A stretch of 64,000 bases of DNA from Billgrantia ethanolica (lineage in GTDB: Bacteria; Pseudomonadota; Gammaproteobacteria; Pseudomonadales; Halomonadaceae), in the NCBI RefSeq assembly GCF_021404305.1, contig NZ_JABFTX010000003.1:1-64000 (forward strand), read 5' to 3'. Below are positions 41,481 to 51,034 of the stretch, in pieces (the first letter of the stretch is position 1; every line of letters begins with the position of its first letter). The notes below the pieces were generated by a model. That model had not been told where the DNA came from. It made no database searches and was given only the letters and a program-made list of their open reading frames with translations. The translations under genes were made by a program, and so were the position numbers.

Positions 41481-42098
41481 ATGGATCCACAAGATCTTCC
41501 CACCGATCCCCATCGCCCCTACGAGGACGTGATGGCGATGCTGGTGGGGACGCTGTTCGTCGCCCTCGGCGTCAGCTTCTATACCCAGGCGCTGCTGCTC
41601 ACCGGCAGTACCGCCGGCATGGCCTTCCTGCTGCAGTACGCTACCGGCTGGCGCTTCGGGGTGTGGTTCTTCCTCATCAATCTGCCGTTCTACTACCTGG
41701 CGGTGAAGCGCATGGGCTGGTCGTTCACCCTGCGCACCTTCGTCGCCATCGCCTTGGTGTCGCTGTTCTCCGAGCTGACCGGCAAGTGGGTCGTTTTCGA
41801 CAGTCTCAATCCGCTCTACGCCTCGCTGATGGGCGGCAGCCTGATCGGCATCGGCATGCTGGTGCTGTTTCGCCACCGCACCAGCCTCGGTGGCATCAAC
41901 ATCCTGGCGCTCTATCTGCAGGCTCGCTACGGCCTGCGCGCCGGCTACGTGCAGCTCGGCATTGATGGGGTGATCATGCTCGCTGCCTTCCTGGTGCTAC
42001 CGGCCGACAGGGTCGGGCTCTCGGTGCTGGGCGCGGTGGCGCTGAACCTGATCATTGCCCTTAATCACAAGCCCGGCCGCTATATGGGCGTGAGCTGA
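41481..42098 (+). CDS. YitT-family membrane protein
   Basis: A 205-residue membrane protein with about six hydrophobic segments. It is of the YitT (DUF161) type, with GTLFVALGVSFYTQALLL, GSTAGMAFLLQYATGW and ASLMGGSLIGIGMLVLFRHRTSLGGINILALY. The last is the family's glycine-rich signature. Function unknown. Stand-alone gene; a TAGAAT lies 44 bases upstream without a clear -35. Convergent with the VOC gene, with structured repeats between them. Confidence 0.88.
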   Translation: MDPQDLPTDPHRPYEDVMAMLVGTLFVALGVSFYTQALLLTGSTAGMAFLLQYATGWRFGVWFFLINLPFYYLAVKRMGWSFTLRTFVAIALVSLFSELTGKWVVFDSLNPLYASLMGGSLIGIGMLVLFRHRTSLGGINILALYLQARYGLRAGYVQLGIDGVIMLAAFLVLPADRVGLSVLGAVALNLIIALNHKPGRYMGVS

Positions 42099-42125
42099 AA
42101 AGTGGCTGTGCTCGACCATACGGCG

Positions 42126-42187
42126 TTAAAAATCGGCTTAAAGTGTTCATTTACAAACACGTAAACTCCGCCTTTGCGCCGATTTTA
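42126..42187. repeat. Stem-loop intergenic element A
   Basis: AAAATCGGC (42129-42137) and GCCGATTTT (42178-42186) form a nine-pair stem. Its loop holds the nested inverted repeat TTTAC-AAACAC-GTAAA and the block CGTAAACTCCG. It lies after yitT. A related block recurs at 51035-51071. Confidence 0.7.
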
Positions 42188-42195
42188 CCTTGCGA

Positions 42196-42238
42196 CCCAC
42201 ATGGATGTGGGAAGTGCGTTTGCCCGTCGGGAACGGGC
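42196..42238. terminator. Two hairpins between convergent yitT and VOC genes
   Basis: CCCACAT-GG-ATGTGGG and GCCCGT-CGGGA-ACGGGC follow one another. Neither has a T run; they could serve as a two-way terminator or be part of element A. Confidence 0.4.
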
Positions 42239-42285
42239 CTAGCCCTGGCCTTCGCTCGCCGACTTTTCGGATGACATGGCTCTTC

Positions 42286-42705
42286 TCAGTAGTTGGGCCA
42301 GACGCCTGGCGTGGCCAACTCGATGAGGTGCCCGTCGGGGTCGCGGAAGTAGAGGCTCTCACCGCCACGGGGCCAGTGGGTGCGCCCTTCGATGACCACG
42401 CCGTGGTCGTCGAGCTGGCGCTCCCAGGCGGCCAGCTCGTCGGCGGCGATGGCGAAGGCGAGATGCACCCGCCCTCTGCCGTCATGGGGCGGGATGGTGC
42501 CCATCTCGTTGGGCAGTACCACGGTTTGCAGCGTCTCGCCCTGCAGGAACAGCAGCAGCACCGAACCGGCACCGGCATCGTAGGCGGTGAATCGATGGTC
42601 GGCGTTGAACGGCTCGAGGCCCATCACGCCTTCGAAGAAGACCCGCGCCCGGTCCATGTCGTCGACGTAGAGTGCGGTCTCGAGTACGCCGTTGAGCTTG
42701 GGCAT
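42286..42705 (-). CDS. VOC family protein (glyoxalase-like)
   Basis: A 139-residue protein of the vicinal oxygen chelate fold, one paired domain: LETALYVDDMDRARVFFEGVMGL, HLAFAIAADELAAWERQL with a metal-binding His, SLYFRDPDGHLIELATPG with the conserved Asp, His and Glu. It may bind a metal and act on a small thiol or antibiotic-type substrate; identity unknown. Start at MPKLNG (42705), eight bases after GAGGGAG; longer starts are possible. Confidence 0.85.
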   Translation of the reverse strand: MPKLNGVLETALYVDDMDRARVFFEGVMGLEPFNADHRFTAYDAGAGSVLLLFLQGETLQTVVLPNEMGTIPPHDGRGRVHLAFAIAADELAAWERQLDDHGVVIEGRTHWPRGGESLYFRDPDGHLIELATPGVWPNY

Positions 42706-42763
42706 GGCCATCACTCCCTCTGGCATATGCTTTCAGCTTAGCAGGTGCTCTCGACGGTTCGGC

Positions 42764-42838
42764 TCAGCGGCGCCACCAGAACCACCAGACGATGGCGACG
42801 ATCAGCGCCAGGCCGGCGAGATTGACGATCCAGCTCAT
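42764..42838 (-). CDS. 24-residue membrane micro-protein downstream of copA
   Basis: [20 protein letters not shown] followed by WWRR: one membrane segment ending in Trp and Arg. Its ATG overlaps the copA stop (ATGA), and AGGAGG lies seven bases upstream, a strong site, which supports translation. It resembles, from memory, the membrane anchor of cupredoxin-domain proteins found beside copper ATPases, but with no cupredoxin domain. It may be a small subunit or modulator of the copper ATPase, or a remnant. Function inferred from place only. Confidence 0.65.
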   Translation of the reverse strand: MSWIVNLAGLALIVAIVWWFWWRR

Positions 42839-45408
42839 GGCAGGGCCTCCTGCGTTTCCGCCGCTGCCGCCTGGCGCCCGGTGGCAACATCGCCACGGGT
42901 CTTGAGCAGGCGCAGGCGGTTGGCGTTGCTCACCACCGTGATCGAGGAGAGCGACATGGCCGCCCCGGCGATCATCGGTGACAGCAGCATACCGGTGAAG
43001 GGGTAGAGCACCCCGGCGGCAATGGGGATGCACAGCACGTTGTAGCCGAACGCACCCACCAGGTTCTGCTTGATGTTGCGCAGGGTCATGCGACTGATCT
43101 CGATGGCGTCGGCGATGCCGTGCAGCGAGCTTCGCATCAGCGTGATGCCGGCGCTCTCGATGGCCACGTCGGTGCCCTGGCCGATGGCGAAGCCGACGTT
43201 GGCCCGGGCCAGCGCCGGGGCGTCGTTGATGCCGTCGCCGACCATGCCGACGATCTCGCCGGCCTGCTGCAGACGCTCGATCTCGGCGTGCTTGTCCTCG
43301 GGCAACAGCCCGGCGCGGAAGTCGTCGATGCCCACCTCGCGGGCGATGGCCGCCGCGGTGTGCTGGTTGTCGCCGGTGAGCATCACCACCCTGAGGCCGT
43401 CCGCCTGCAGCCGCTTGACCGCCGCCACGGTATCGGCCCGCAGCGGGTCGCTGATGCCGAACAGTGCGGCAAGCCTGCCCGCCACGGCGAGATAGACCAC
43501 AGTGCGTGCCATGCGCTCCAGTTCGCCGGCAAGCTCATTGCCGGCGGAGAGGTCGATACCGGCCTCGCGTAGCAGCCGGGCATTGCCCAGCAGTAGCGCT
43601 TCGCCGCCAGGCCCGGTGGCCTTGACGCCGCCCCCGGTGACGCTGTCGAAGCCGCTGATGTCGGCGGCCACGGCGCCGGCCTGTTCGGTGTGCTTCAACA
43701 GGGCGGCTGCCAGAGGATGCTCCGAGCCGCGCTCCAGCGCCGCCACCAGTCCCAGCAGGGTCGACTCGTCGTTTTCGAGGAAGTGCACGTCGGTGACTCG
43801 CGGCTTGCCCTCGGTCAGGGTGCCGGTCTTGTCCACCACCAGGGTGGTGAGGCGGCTGGCCGTCTGCAGCGCCTGGCCGCTTCTCACCAGCACACCATGC
43901 TCGGCGGCCTTGCCCACGCCGATCATGGTCGAGATGGGCGTGGCCAGCCCCAGGGCGCAGGGGCAGGCGATGATCAACACCGTGGTGGCGGTGACCAGCA
44001 TGTGGATCAGCCGCGGCTCGGCACCGAAGTTGAACCAGGCCAGTGCGGTGATTACGGCGATGATCATCACCGCGGGCACGAAAATGCTCGATACCTTGTC
44101 GGCCAGCTCGCCGATAGGCGGACGCGAGTTCTGGGCCAGCGCCACCTGCTCGGTGATCTGGCCCAGGCGCGTGTCGCTCCCCACGCGGGTGGCGAGATAG
44201 ACCAGGCCGCCGCGACCGTTCACCGTGCCGGCGTTGACCTCGTCGCCTTCGCCCTTGGCCACCGGTAGTGGCTCGCCGGTGAGCATCGACTCGTCGATAT
44301 GACTGCTACCACTGCTCACCACGCCATCCACCGGCAAGCGTTCGCCGGGGCGCACGCGGATATGGTCGCCTTCGCGTACCGCTTCGATGGGCAGCTCGCG
44401 CTCGTCGCCATTGCGGATCACCCGCGCCGTGCGGCTCTGCAGGTCGAGCAGGCGCTTGAGCGCCTCGCTGGTGCGCCCGCGGGCGCGCAGCTCCAGGGCG
44501 TTGCCCAGCAGCACCAGGCCGATGATCATCGCCGAGGCTTCGAAGTAGATGCCGTGAGCCACCGCCGGCAGCCAAGGGGCGAAGGCCACCACCGCCATGG
44601 AGTAGAGCCAGGCGGTGCCGGTACCCATGGCGATCAGGGTGTCCATGTTGGCCTGATGGTGCTTGAAGTTCTTCCAGGCGTTGACGAAGAAGTGACGGCC
44701 CGGGCCTACCAGCACTGCCAGCGTCAGCAGGCCGACCGCCAGCCAGTAGAGCCGTCCCATGCCGACCGGGTGAGGATGGTAGACGAACATGCTGGCCATC
44801 AGCGGCACCGCCAGTGCCAGCGACCAGAAACTTCCGCGCAGGCGGCGCCGATAGGTCTCGGCATCCTTGGCGGTGCGGGCTTCCTCGGCCTGGCGCAGGT
44901 CGACGATGGGTTCGGCGTCGTAGCCCGCGGTCTGTACGGCCTTCACCAGTGCCTCGGCATCGACTCGGCCATGCACCTGGGCCACACGGGTGCCGAAGTT
45001 CACCGACGCAGTGGCTACGCCCGGGGTGCGCTCCAGCGCCTGCTGCACGCTCTTCACGCAACTTGCGCAGGTCATGCCCGAGATCGCCAGACGATGAGTC
45101 GTGCCGCCTTCGCGGCGGGGAACGTTGGCGGTATCGGCCGGCGGCGTGGCAGGCTCGGCTACCGACTGCTCGAGGGCTGCACCGCTATCACCGCTGGCCG
45201 GCCCGGCCTGAGGCGGGTAGCCGGCCTGGGCCAGCGCGGCGTCGAGTCGTTCGGCATCCAGGGTGGAGTTCACCACCAGACGCTTCTCTGCGGGAAAGCC
45301 GGTGACCTCGGCCTCGGGGTCGAGGGTCTGGATCGCCTCACGCATGCGCTTCACGCAGCCCTGGCAGTTCATGCCCGGTACGCTGCGCTCGAGTTCGAAG
45401 GTATTCAT
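42835..45408 (-). CDS. copA: CopA-type P1B ATPase (Cu+ exporter)
   Basis: An 857-residue ATPase with two N-terminal heavy-metal domains. The first has GMNCQGC (Cys15 and Cys18), the second GMTCASC near residue 112. Eight membrane segments follow, with [12 protein letters not shown] (the CPC metal site), the phosphorylated Asp in [14 protein letters not shown] and [21 protein letters not shown] with such Cys motifs fits Cu+ or Ag+ export. It is preceded by a MerR gene (ATGA overlap) and followed by the micro-protein. Confidence 0.93.
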   Translation of the reverse strand: MNTFELERSVPGMNCQGCVKRMREAIQTLDPEAEVTGFPAEKRLVVNSTLDAERLDAALAQAGYPPQAGPASGDSGAALEQSVAEPATPPADTANVPRREGGTTHRLAISGMTCASCVKSVQQALERTPGVATASVNFGTRVAQVHGRVDAEALVKAVQTAGYDAEPIVDLRQAEEARTAKDAETYRRRLRGSFWSLALAVPLMASMFVYHPHPVGMGRLYWLAVGLLTLAVLVGPGRHFFVNAWKNFKHHQANMDTLIAMGTGTAWLYSMAVVAFAPWLPAVAHGIYFEASAMIIGLVLLGNALELRARGRTSEALKRLLDLQSRTARVIRNGDERELPIEAVREGDHIRVRPGERLPVDGVVSSGSSHIDESMLTGEPLPVAKGEGDEVNAGTVNGRGGLVYLATRVGSDTRLGQITEQVALAQNSRPPIGELADKVSSIFVPAVMIIAVITALAWFNFGAEPRLIHMLVTATTVLIIACPCALGLATPISTMIGVGKAAEHGVLVRSGQALQTASRLTTLVVDKTGTLTEGKPRVTDVHFLENDESTLLGLVAALERGSEHPLAAALLKHTEQAGAVAADISGFDSVTGGGVKATGPGGEALLLGNARLLREAGIDLSAGNELAGELERMARTVVYLAVAGRLAALFGISDPLRADTVAAVKRLQADGLRVVMLTGDNQHTAAAIAREVGIDDFRAGLLPEDKHAEIERLQQAGEIVGMVGDGINDAPALARANVGFAIGQGTDVAIESAGITLMRSSLHGIADAIEISRMTLRNIKQNLVGAFGYNVLCIPIAAGVLYPFTGMLLSPMIAGAAMSLSSITVVSNANRLRLLKTRGDVATGRQAAAAETQEALP

Positions 45409-45851
45409 TTCCTTTCCTCACCGGCTTGGCAGCAATGAGAGTGGATCGTTTGGGGAAAGCTCTCTATCAGGCGGCACAGGCTGTGGCCGTCGGGGGTGCC
45501 GTCGGGCATCTCGGCCCAGGTATCGAGTGCCTGTTCCATGCGCGCTGCCAGCGCTTCCAGCTCGCGGATGCGGGCACGGATCTGCGGCAGCCGGCTAGCC
45601 AGCAGATCGCGCACCATGGGGCAGGGCGAGTCGCCCTGATCGGCATGGGCCAGGATGTCGCCGATCTCGGCCACGCTGAAGCCCAATGTGCGGGCACGCT
45701 GGATGAAGCGCAGCCGTTCGAGATCAGCCTGGTCGAACAGCTGGTAGCCATTGTCGGGGTCGCGCTGCGGATGCAGCAGGCCTTCCCGTGTGTAGTGACG
45801 CACCGTCTCGGCGGTGACCTCGGCCCGCCGGGCCAGTTCGCTGACTTTCAT
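45405..45851 (-). CDS. MerR-family heavy-metal-responsive regulator
   Basis: A 148-residue regulator. The MerR helix-turn-helix (1-70) starts [21 protein letters not shown] long dimer helix (81-112) follows. The metal-binding part has Cys77 (SPCPMV), Cys126 and a tail HCC (139-141). CueR has Ser at 77 and the pair Cys112 and Cys120; here the matching positions are Trp112 and Pro120. The metal site is therefore not CueR-like, although copA follows. The start at 45851 has AGGAG upstream. It controls its own promoter, with a dyad at 45893-45913. Confidence 0.9.
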   Translation of the reverse strand: MKVSELARRAEVTAETVRHYTREGLLHPQRDPDNGYQLFDQADLERLRFIQRARTLGFSVAEIGDILAHADQGDSPCPMVRDLLASRLPQIRARIRELEALAARMEQALDTWAEMPDGTPDGHSLCRLIESFPQTIHSHCCQAGEERK

Positions 45852-45884
45852 GATGGATCTCCTGGGAGTAGGGATCATGTCAGC

Positions 45885-45916
45885 AGTGTAAAACCTTTGG
45901 GTCACACAAAGGTCAA
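45885..45916 (-). promoter_or_regulatory. MerR-type promoter and operator of the merR-copA operon
   Basis: On the minus strand, TTGACC and TACACT are 20 bases apart, the long spacer typical of MerR-controlled promoters. Between and overlapping them is the dyad ACCTTTG-N7-CAAAGGT, a perfect seven-base inverted repeat. This is the arrangement of CueR and ZntR promoters: the regulator bound at the dyad bends the DNA when it has metal. Start of the regulator gene is 34 bases beyond the -10. Confidence 0.9.
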
Positions 45917-45968
45917 GCGCCTGAAGAGAGGCGATTTGCTGCAGCGCACAAAGGAAAAGTTCAATGGC

Positions 45969-45996
45969 TTACGCTAAAACTCAACTAAAGTATGAT
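45969..45996 (+). promoter_or_regulatory. Predicted promoter of the FadL-type gene
   Basis: TATGAT (one change from consensus) at 45991-45996 with a weak TTACGC 16 bases upstream, 138 bases before the start. The leader then has an imperfect direct repeat, GAACG..TTTGGC (46013-46024) and again further on, possibly a regulator site. Confidence 0.4.
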
Positions 45997-46133
45997 GCTT
46001 TATGGCATTAAAACGAACGTTTGGCCTTGAACCGAACGGATGTTTGGCGAAAACTGGCTTCGTAGGGCACCGCTCCGCTGAGGACGGAACAATAACCAGC
46101 GCCAGCTCGTATCTGGAAAGAGGACGTCGAGAC

Positions 46134-47471
46134 ATGCAGAACAAGTTCAACAGGATTACATGGGCCGTGGCCATCGCTGCCGCCGCCTTCGCCAGCCAGG
46201 CCAACGCCGGCGGTTACCAGATCAACGAGCAGAGCGTCAGCGGCCAGGGCTATGGCCATGCCGGACGGAGCTCCAACGTCAACGACGCCACCATCGTCTT
46301 CGGCAACCCGGCGGGCATGTCGTTCCTCGACCGTGCCCAGCTCACCGCCGGCGGTACCTACTTGAACGTCAACAGCCGGATTCGCAACGCCGAGGCGACT
46401 CGGGCCAATGCGCTCACCGGTGGCCTGCCCCAGCCCGTGGACGGATCCTCTGAAGGTGATATGGTGCCGGGCACCCTGATTCCCTTCGCCTTCTACGCTC
46501 ATCCGGTGAATGAGCAACTGGCTTTCGGCTTCGGCGTCTATGCCCCGTTCGGCTCCAAGACCGATTACGAGGACGGCTTCGTCGGACGCAACCTGGGCAA
46601 CTACACCGAACTGCGTGTGATCAGCGCACAGCCCACCGTCTCCTACCGCTTCAACGACCAGTGGTCGGTGGGTGCTGGAATTACCTATAACCGTGTAGAT
46701 GGGGAGCTTCGCCGCCAAGTTCCTCAGCCCGGCATGGGCATGGCGGATCCGGAGCAGGACTTGGATTCACGGGTGGAAGGGGACGACGATGCCTGGGGGT
46801 ATAACCTCGGTGTTATCTTCCAGCCAGTGCCCGAAACCACTCTTGGCCTGACTTATCGCTCGAAGGTCGATTACACCCTGACGGGTAATTACCGGGCAAC
46901 CAATCCTGACGGCTCTGTTGCTATCAACCCGGTCACAGGCGCGCCGTTGGAAGACAATGCACGCTTGAACCTGGTTACGCCGGAAACTATCAACTTCTCC
47001 GTGACTCAGCAGATGAGCGACCGCCTGAAGCTGATGGCAGGTGCTTCCTGGGTTCGGTGGAGCCGTTTCGATGAAATCCACGTCACGAATGATGCGGGCG
47101 ACACGATCACACGGGAAAATCAGGATTACTCGAATGCCTGGGCTTATGGTGTGGGTGGTGAATACCAGCTCAATCCGCAACTGGCGCTGCGTGCCGGCGT
47201 GACGCTGGACTTCACCCCCACCAGCGACGAGTTCCGCAGCGCGCGGATCCCTTCGGACGATCGCCGCATCTTCTCCATCGGCGCCGGCTGGACGCCCATG
47301 GATAATCTGACGCTGGATTTCGCCTACTCCTATTTGACCGAGCGCAGTACTCACGTGGATCAAACGCGCACGGATCATGAAGGTTCCTTGGCGGAAACTC
47401 AGTTGACCTACACCGCCGATTACAAGAACGAGGCCCACGGCTTCGGCGCTCAGCTGACCTACCGCTTCTGA
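46134..47471 (+). CDS. OmpP1/FadL-family outer membrane transporter
   Basis: A 445-residue outer-membrane protein with a signal peptide (MQNKFNRITWAVAIAAAAFA, cleaved after ANA, about 25). The mature N-terminus GGYQINEQSVSGQGYGHAG and then NDATIVFGNPAGMSFL are the conserved FadL hatch. The end is YRF, with a terminal aromatic residue for the barrel. FadL proteins bring in long-chain fatty acids and other hydrophobic compounds. The middle part is more AT-rich in codon choice than the ends. AGGAC is nine bases before ATG 46134. Followed by a terminator. Confidence 0.92.
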   Translation: MQNKFNRITWAVAIAAAAFASQANAGGYQINEQSVSGQGYGHAGRSSNVNDATIVFGNPAGMSFLDRAQLTAGGTYLNVNSRIRNAEATRANALTGGLPQPVDGSSEGDMVPGTLIPFAFYAHPVNEQLAFGFGVYAPFGSKTDYEDGFVGRNLGNYTELRVISAQPTVSYRFNDQWSVGAGITYNRVDGELRRQVPQPGMGMADPEQDLDSRVEGDDDAWGYNLGVIFQPVPETTLGLTYRSKVDYTLTGNYRATNPDGSVAINPVTGAPLEDNARLNLVTPETINFSVTQQMSDRLKLMAGASWVRWSRFDEIHVTNDAGDTITRENQDYSNAWAYGVGGEYQLNPQLALRAGVTLDFTPTSDEFRSARIPSDDRRIFSIGAGWTPMDNLTLDFAYSYLTERSTHVDQTRTDHEGSLAETQLTYTADYKNEAHGFGAQLTYRF

Positions 47472-47508
47472 GTCAGACAAGCGCTTGATGTGAGTCAGGC
47501 ATTCGTTC

Positions 47509-47537
47509 AAGGTCCGGCAGCTTAGCTGCCGGGCCTT
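47509..47537 (+). terminator. Intrinsic terminator of the FadL-type gene
   Basis: AAGGTCCGGCAG and CTGCCGGGCCTT (one G-T wobble) with loop CTTAG, then GTTCG. It lies 37 bases after the stop. Confidence 0.85.
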
Positions 47538-47617
47538 GTTCGTAGGGGCGAAGGTTCTGAGGGCTGGCCTGGCATTGGCCCGTAGCCGGCAAGGATGCGC
47601 CCCTGCGCCGAGTTCGC

Positions 47618-47623
47618 TACAAT
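47618..47623 (+). promoter_or_regulatory. Predicted -10 element upstream of prfB
   Basis: TACAAT stands 86 bases before the prfB start, followed by AAGCGCC. No strong -35 is visible at the right spacing, so this is a weak prediction. Confidence 0.35.
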
Positions 47624-47708
47624 AAGCGCCTTTTCCGCGCCGTCCGCCCAGGGTTCGTATCCTTCGGGCGGCGTCGTTATTCCCTAGCGAATCAGGCGAG
47701 CGAGCCCC

Positions 47709-48807
47709 ATGCTGGAAACCAACCCCATTCACAACCTCATCAAGGACCTGGCCGAACGGACAGACGTCCTGAGGGGGTATCTTTGACTATGCCGAACGCA
47801 AGGATCGGCTAGAGGAAGTCTCCCGCGAGCTGGAAGACCCGAACGTCTGGAACGACCCCGAGTACGCCCAGAAGCTGGGCAAGGAGCGCGCCGCGCTGGA
47901 GCTGGTGGTCGAGACCATCGACGAGCTCGACCGGGGCCTGGCGGACAGCCGCGACCTGCTCGAGCTGGCCGAGATGGAGGAGGACGAGGACACCGTCGCC
48001 GAAGTCCGCAAGGAGCTCGACGGCCTGCAGGCGAGCCTCGAGAAGCTCGAGTTCCGGCGCATGTTCTCCGGCGAGATGGATGCCAACAACGCCTACCTCG
48101 ACATCCAGGCCGGCTCCGGCGGCACCGAGGCCCAGGACTGGGCCAACATGCTTCTGCGCATGTACCTGCGCTGGGCCGAGCATCACGGCTTCAAGGCCGA
48201 GATCACCGAGCTTTCCGCCGGTGAGGTGGCGGGCATCAAGTCGGCCACGATTCACGTGCAGGGCGACCACGCCTTCGGCTGGCTGCGTACCGAGACCGGC
48301 GTCCACCGCCTGGTGCGCAAGAGCCCGTTCGACTCCGGCGGCCGTCGCCACACCTCGTTCGCCTCGGTGTTCCTGTCGCCGGAGATCGACGACAGCTTCG
48401 AGGTCGAGATCAACCCGGCGGACCTGCGCGTCGACACCTACCGCTCCAGCGGCGCCGGCGGTCAGCACGTCAACACCACCGATTCCGCGGTGCGTATCAC
48501 CCACGAGCCCACCGGCATCGTGGTGGCCTGTCAGAGCCAGCGCAGCCAGCACGCCAACCGCGACTTCGCCATGAAGCAGCTCAAGGCGAGGCTGTGGGAG
48601 CACGAGATGGAGAAGCGCAACGCCGCCAAGCAGGAAGCGGAAGACTCCAAGGCCGATATCGGCTGGGGCAGCCAGATCCGCTCCTACGTGCTCGACGACC
48701 AGCGCATCAAGGACCTGCGAACCGGCGTGCAGACCAGCAACTGCGACCGGGTGCTGGACGGCGATCTGGACGCCTTCATCGAAGCCAGCTTGAAGCAAGG
48801 CTTGTAA
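47709..48807 (+). CDS. prfB: Peptide chain release factor 2, with programmed +1 frameshift
   Basis: Translation starts at ATG 47709 and reads 25 codons to CTT, then meets TGA at 47784-47786. A +1 shift gives GAC TAT GCC and on to 48807, that is join(47709..47783, 47785..48807). The product is 365 residues, as in E. coli RF2. The release loop GGQHVNT and the stop-reading SPF motif (KSPFDSGG) are present. RF2 reads TGA and TAA and adjusts its own amount through the shift. prfB-lysS is a conserved pair. Confidence 0.97.
47772..47787 (+). other. prfB programmed frameshift site
   Basis: AGGGGGTATCTTTGAC: an internal Shine-Dalgarno-like AGGGGG, a three-base gap, then the slippery CTT, the in-frame TGA and C. 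This is the canonical RF2 autoregulatory site. Low RF2 favours the shift; enough RF2 ends the 25-residue leader. Confidence 0.96.
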
Positions 48808-48836
48808 CCGGCACTTGCGCTTGCCGATACGGCAGA

Positions 48837-48885
48837 GCCCCTCGATTCGAGGCGTGTAAAGGGCGCGCCTCTCCCGTCGAGGGGC
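48837..48885. repeat. Two-tier hairpin between prfB and lysS
   Basis: Outer arms GCCCCTCGA and TCGAGGGGC enclose inner arms GAGGCG and CGCCTC. The left side (GCCCCTCGATTCGAGGCG) closely resembles the repeats at 39428 and 39486. A possible leader structure of lysS or a dispersed element. Confidence 0.65.
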
Positions 48886-48932
48886 GTCTTGTCTCGGTAT
48901 CTTTCGAACGGATGAATCCAACAGGTAGCAAC

Positions 48933-50483
48933 ATGGCCAACCAGAGCTCCTCCCCGGAAAGCCCCCAGACCGACGAGAACCGTCTGATTGCCGAGCGTCG
49001 GGCCAAGCTGGCGGCACGCCGCGAGCGCGCCGCCGCCACCGGCGGCAGCGCCTTCCCCAACGACTTCCGCCGCGACAGCCTGGCGGCCGAGCTGATCGCC
49101 GAGCTGGGCGAGAAGGACAAGGCCGAGCTGGAGGCGCTCAGCCGCCCGGCGGCGGTGGCCGGGCGCATCATGCGCAAGCGCGGTCCGTTCCTGGTGATCC
49201 AGGATCCCAGCGCCACGATTCAGCTCTACGTCGACAAGCAGGGCCTGCCGGAAGCGACGCTCGAGGACATCAAGGGCTGGGACATCGGCGACATCGTCGC
49301 GGCCCGCGGCCCGGTGCACAAGTCGGGCAAGGGCGACCTCTACGTCATGATGGAAGAGGCCAGGCTGCTGACCAAGAGCCTGCGCCCGCTGCCGGACAAG
49401 TTCCACGGCCTGACCGACATGGAGGCGCGCTACCGCCAGCGCTACGTCGACCTGATCATGAACCCCGACTCGCGCAAGGTGTTCGAGACCCGCGCCGGGG
49501 TGATCAGCGCCATGCGCCGCTTCTTCGAGGAGCGCGGCTTCATGGAGGTGGAAACCCCCATGCTGCAGCCGATTCCCGGCGGTGCCACCGCGCGGCCCTT
49601 CATCACCCACCACAATGCGCTGGACATCGACATGTACCTGCGTATCGCTCCGGAGCTCTACCTCAAGCGCCTGGTGGTGGGCGGTTTCGAGAAGGTCTTC
49701 GAGATCAATCGGAACTTCCGTAACGAAGGGCTGTCGACTCGCCACAACCCCGAGTTCACCATGGTCGAGTTCTATCAGGCCCATGCCAACCATCATGACC
49801 TGATGGATCTCACCGAGGAGATGCTGCGCACCATCGCGCTCAAGGTGCTGGGCACCACTACCGTGGTCAACACCGTGCGCAACGCCGAGGGCGAGGTGCT
49901 CGAGAGCTACGAGTACGACTTCGGCAAGCCGCTCAAGCGCATCAGCGTGTTCGACTCGATTCTCGAGTTCAACCCGGACATCCACGCCGAGGCGCTGGCC
50001 GACGAGGCCGCCGCGCGGCAGATCGCCGAGCGGCTGGACATCGACGTCAAGGACGGCTGGGGCCTGGGCAAGATCCAGATCGAGATCTTCGAGAAGACCG
50101 TCGAGCATCGCCTCAAGGACCCGACCTTCATCACCGATTACCCCACCGAGGTGAGCCCGCTGGCACGGCGCAACGACAGCAACCCGTTCGTCACCGAGCG
50201 CTTCGAGTTCTTCGTCGGCGGGCGCGAGATCGCCAACGGCTTCTCGGAGCTCAACGACGCCGAGGACCAGGCCGAGCGCTTCCGCGCCCAGGCGGCGGAG
50301 AAGGAGGCCGGCGACCTCGAGGCGATGTACTACGACGCCGACTACGTGCGCGCACTGGAGTACGGCATGCCGCCCACTGCCGGTGAGGGCATCGGCATCG
50401 ACCGCCTGGTGATGCTGTTCACCGACAGCGCCTCGATTCGGGATGTGTTGCTGTTCCCGGCCATGCGCCCTGAGGTGGAGTGA
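48933..50483 (+). CDS. lysS: Lysyl-tRNA synthetase, class II
   Basis: A 516-residue class II enzyme. The N-terminal OB-fold anticodon domain (about 70-190) has [21 protein letters not shown]. The catalytic core has motif 1 (FMEVETPML), motif 2 ([20 protein letters not shown]) and motif 3 ([12 protein letters not shown]). ATG 48933 is chosen; ATG 48912 would add seven residues. It follows prfB, as in many gammaproteobacteria. Confidence 0.97.
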   Translation: MANQSSSPESPQTDENRLIAERRAKLAARRERAAATGGSAFPNDFRRDSLAAELIAELGEKDKAELEALSRPAAVAGRIMRKRGPFLVIQDPSATIQLYVDKQGLPEATLEDIKGWDIGDIVAARGPVHKSGKGDLYVMMEEARLLTKSLRPLPDKFHGLTDMEARYRQRYVDLIMNPDSRKVFETRAGVISAMRRFFEERGFMEVETPMLQPIPGGATARPFITHHNALDIDMYLRIAPELYLKRLVVGGFEKVFEINRNFRNEGLSTRHNPEFTMVEFYQAHANHHDLMDLTEEMLRTIALKVLGTTTVVNTVRNAEGEVLESYEYDFGKPLKRISVFDSILEFNPDIHAEALADEAAARQIAERLDIDVKDGWGLGKIQIEIFEKTVEHRLKDPTFITDYPTEVSPLARRNDSNPFVTERFEFFVGGREIANGFSELNDAEDQAERFRAQAAEKEAGDLEAMYYDADYVRALEYGMPPTAGEGIGIDRLVMLFTDSASIRDVLLFPAMRPEVE

Positions 50484-50574
50484 AGGGGCTGCGCAGCGCT
50501 GCTGGGCGGAAGTATTGGTAAGCGGCGGCGCTAGCGCCCATAATGATCACCGTTTCGACGTCGAGGAGACCGCG

Positions 50575-50961
50575 ATGAAACTGCTCAACCGCTCCGCCCT
50601 GAGCGTCAGGCCGACCCGGCACTTCGTGGACTGGATCAATGCGCTGGAACCCACCATGGGGGAGGACGACCTCACCCTGGAGGACGTCGAACGTGAAAGC
50701 ACGGTCTATCTGATTCCCGAGATGGACACCCCGGAGGCCCTGGAGGCCTTTGTGCGCGAGCGCTACCTCGAGATCCTCGAGACCGAGCTGCGCGCCTGGG
50801 AAGAGGACGAGCGGCAGTGGCCCGAGGCCCTGGACTGGGCGTTGTTCCAGCGCTTCCTGCAGGTCGAGCACAGCTATCTCGCCATCGACCTGGACGATGA
50901 GACCGCGCTGGAAATCTCCGAGGTCGACGATTCACTCCTGCTGGAAACCGACCAGGACTGA
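50575..50961 (+). CDS. Conserved hypothetical protein, 128 residues
   Basis: A 128-residue acidic protein starting MKLLNRSALSVRPTRHFVDW. It contains a long acidic helical stretch and ends in DQD. I recall similar unnamed proteins in Pseudomonas and Halomonas, but no function. A strong GAGGAG is seven bases upstream of the ATG. It stands alone after lysS. No motif, signal or membrane segment. Confidence 0.8.
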   Translation: MKLLNRSALSVRPTRHFVDWINALEPTMGEDDLTLEDVERESTVYLIPEMDTPEALEAFVRERYLEILETELRAWEEDERQWPEALDWALFQRFLQVEHSYLAIDLDDETALEISEVDDSLLLETDQD

Positions 50962-51034
50962 GGAAAGCCCCGATTTTCTGCTGCGCTCGATATCCCGCTC
51001 TCCGGCGGTGTCGAGGCGTCGAACCGTCGCAATC

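Noticed and set aside
48594..48932. Upstream extension of lysS into prfB
   Set aside because: The extension is out-of-frame prfB; lysS homology starts at about 48933.
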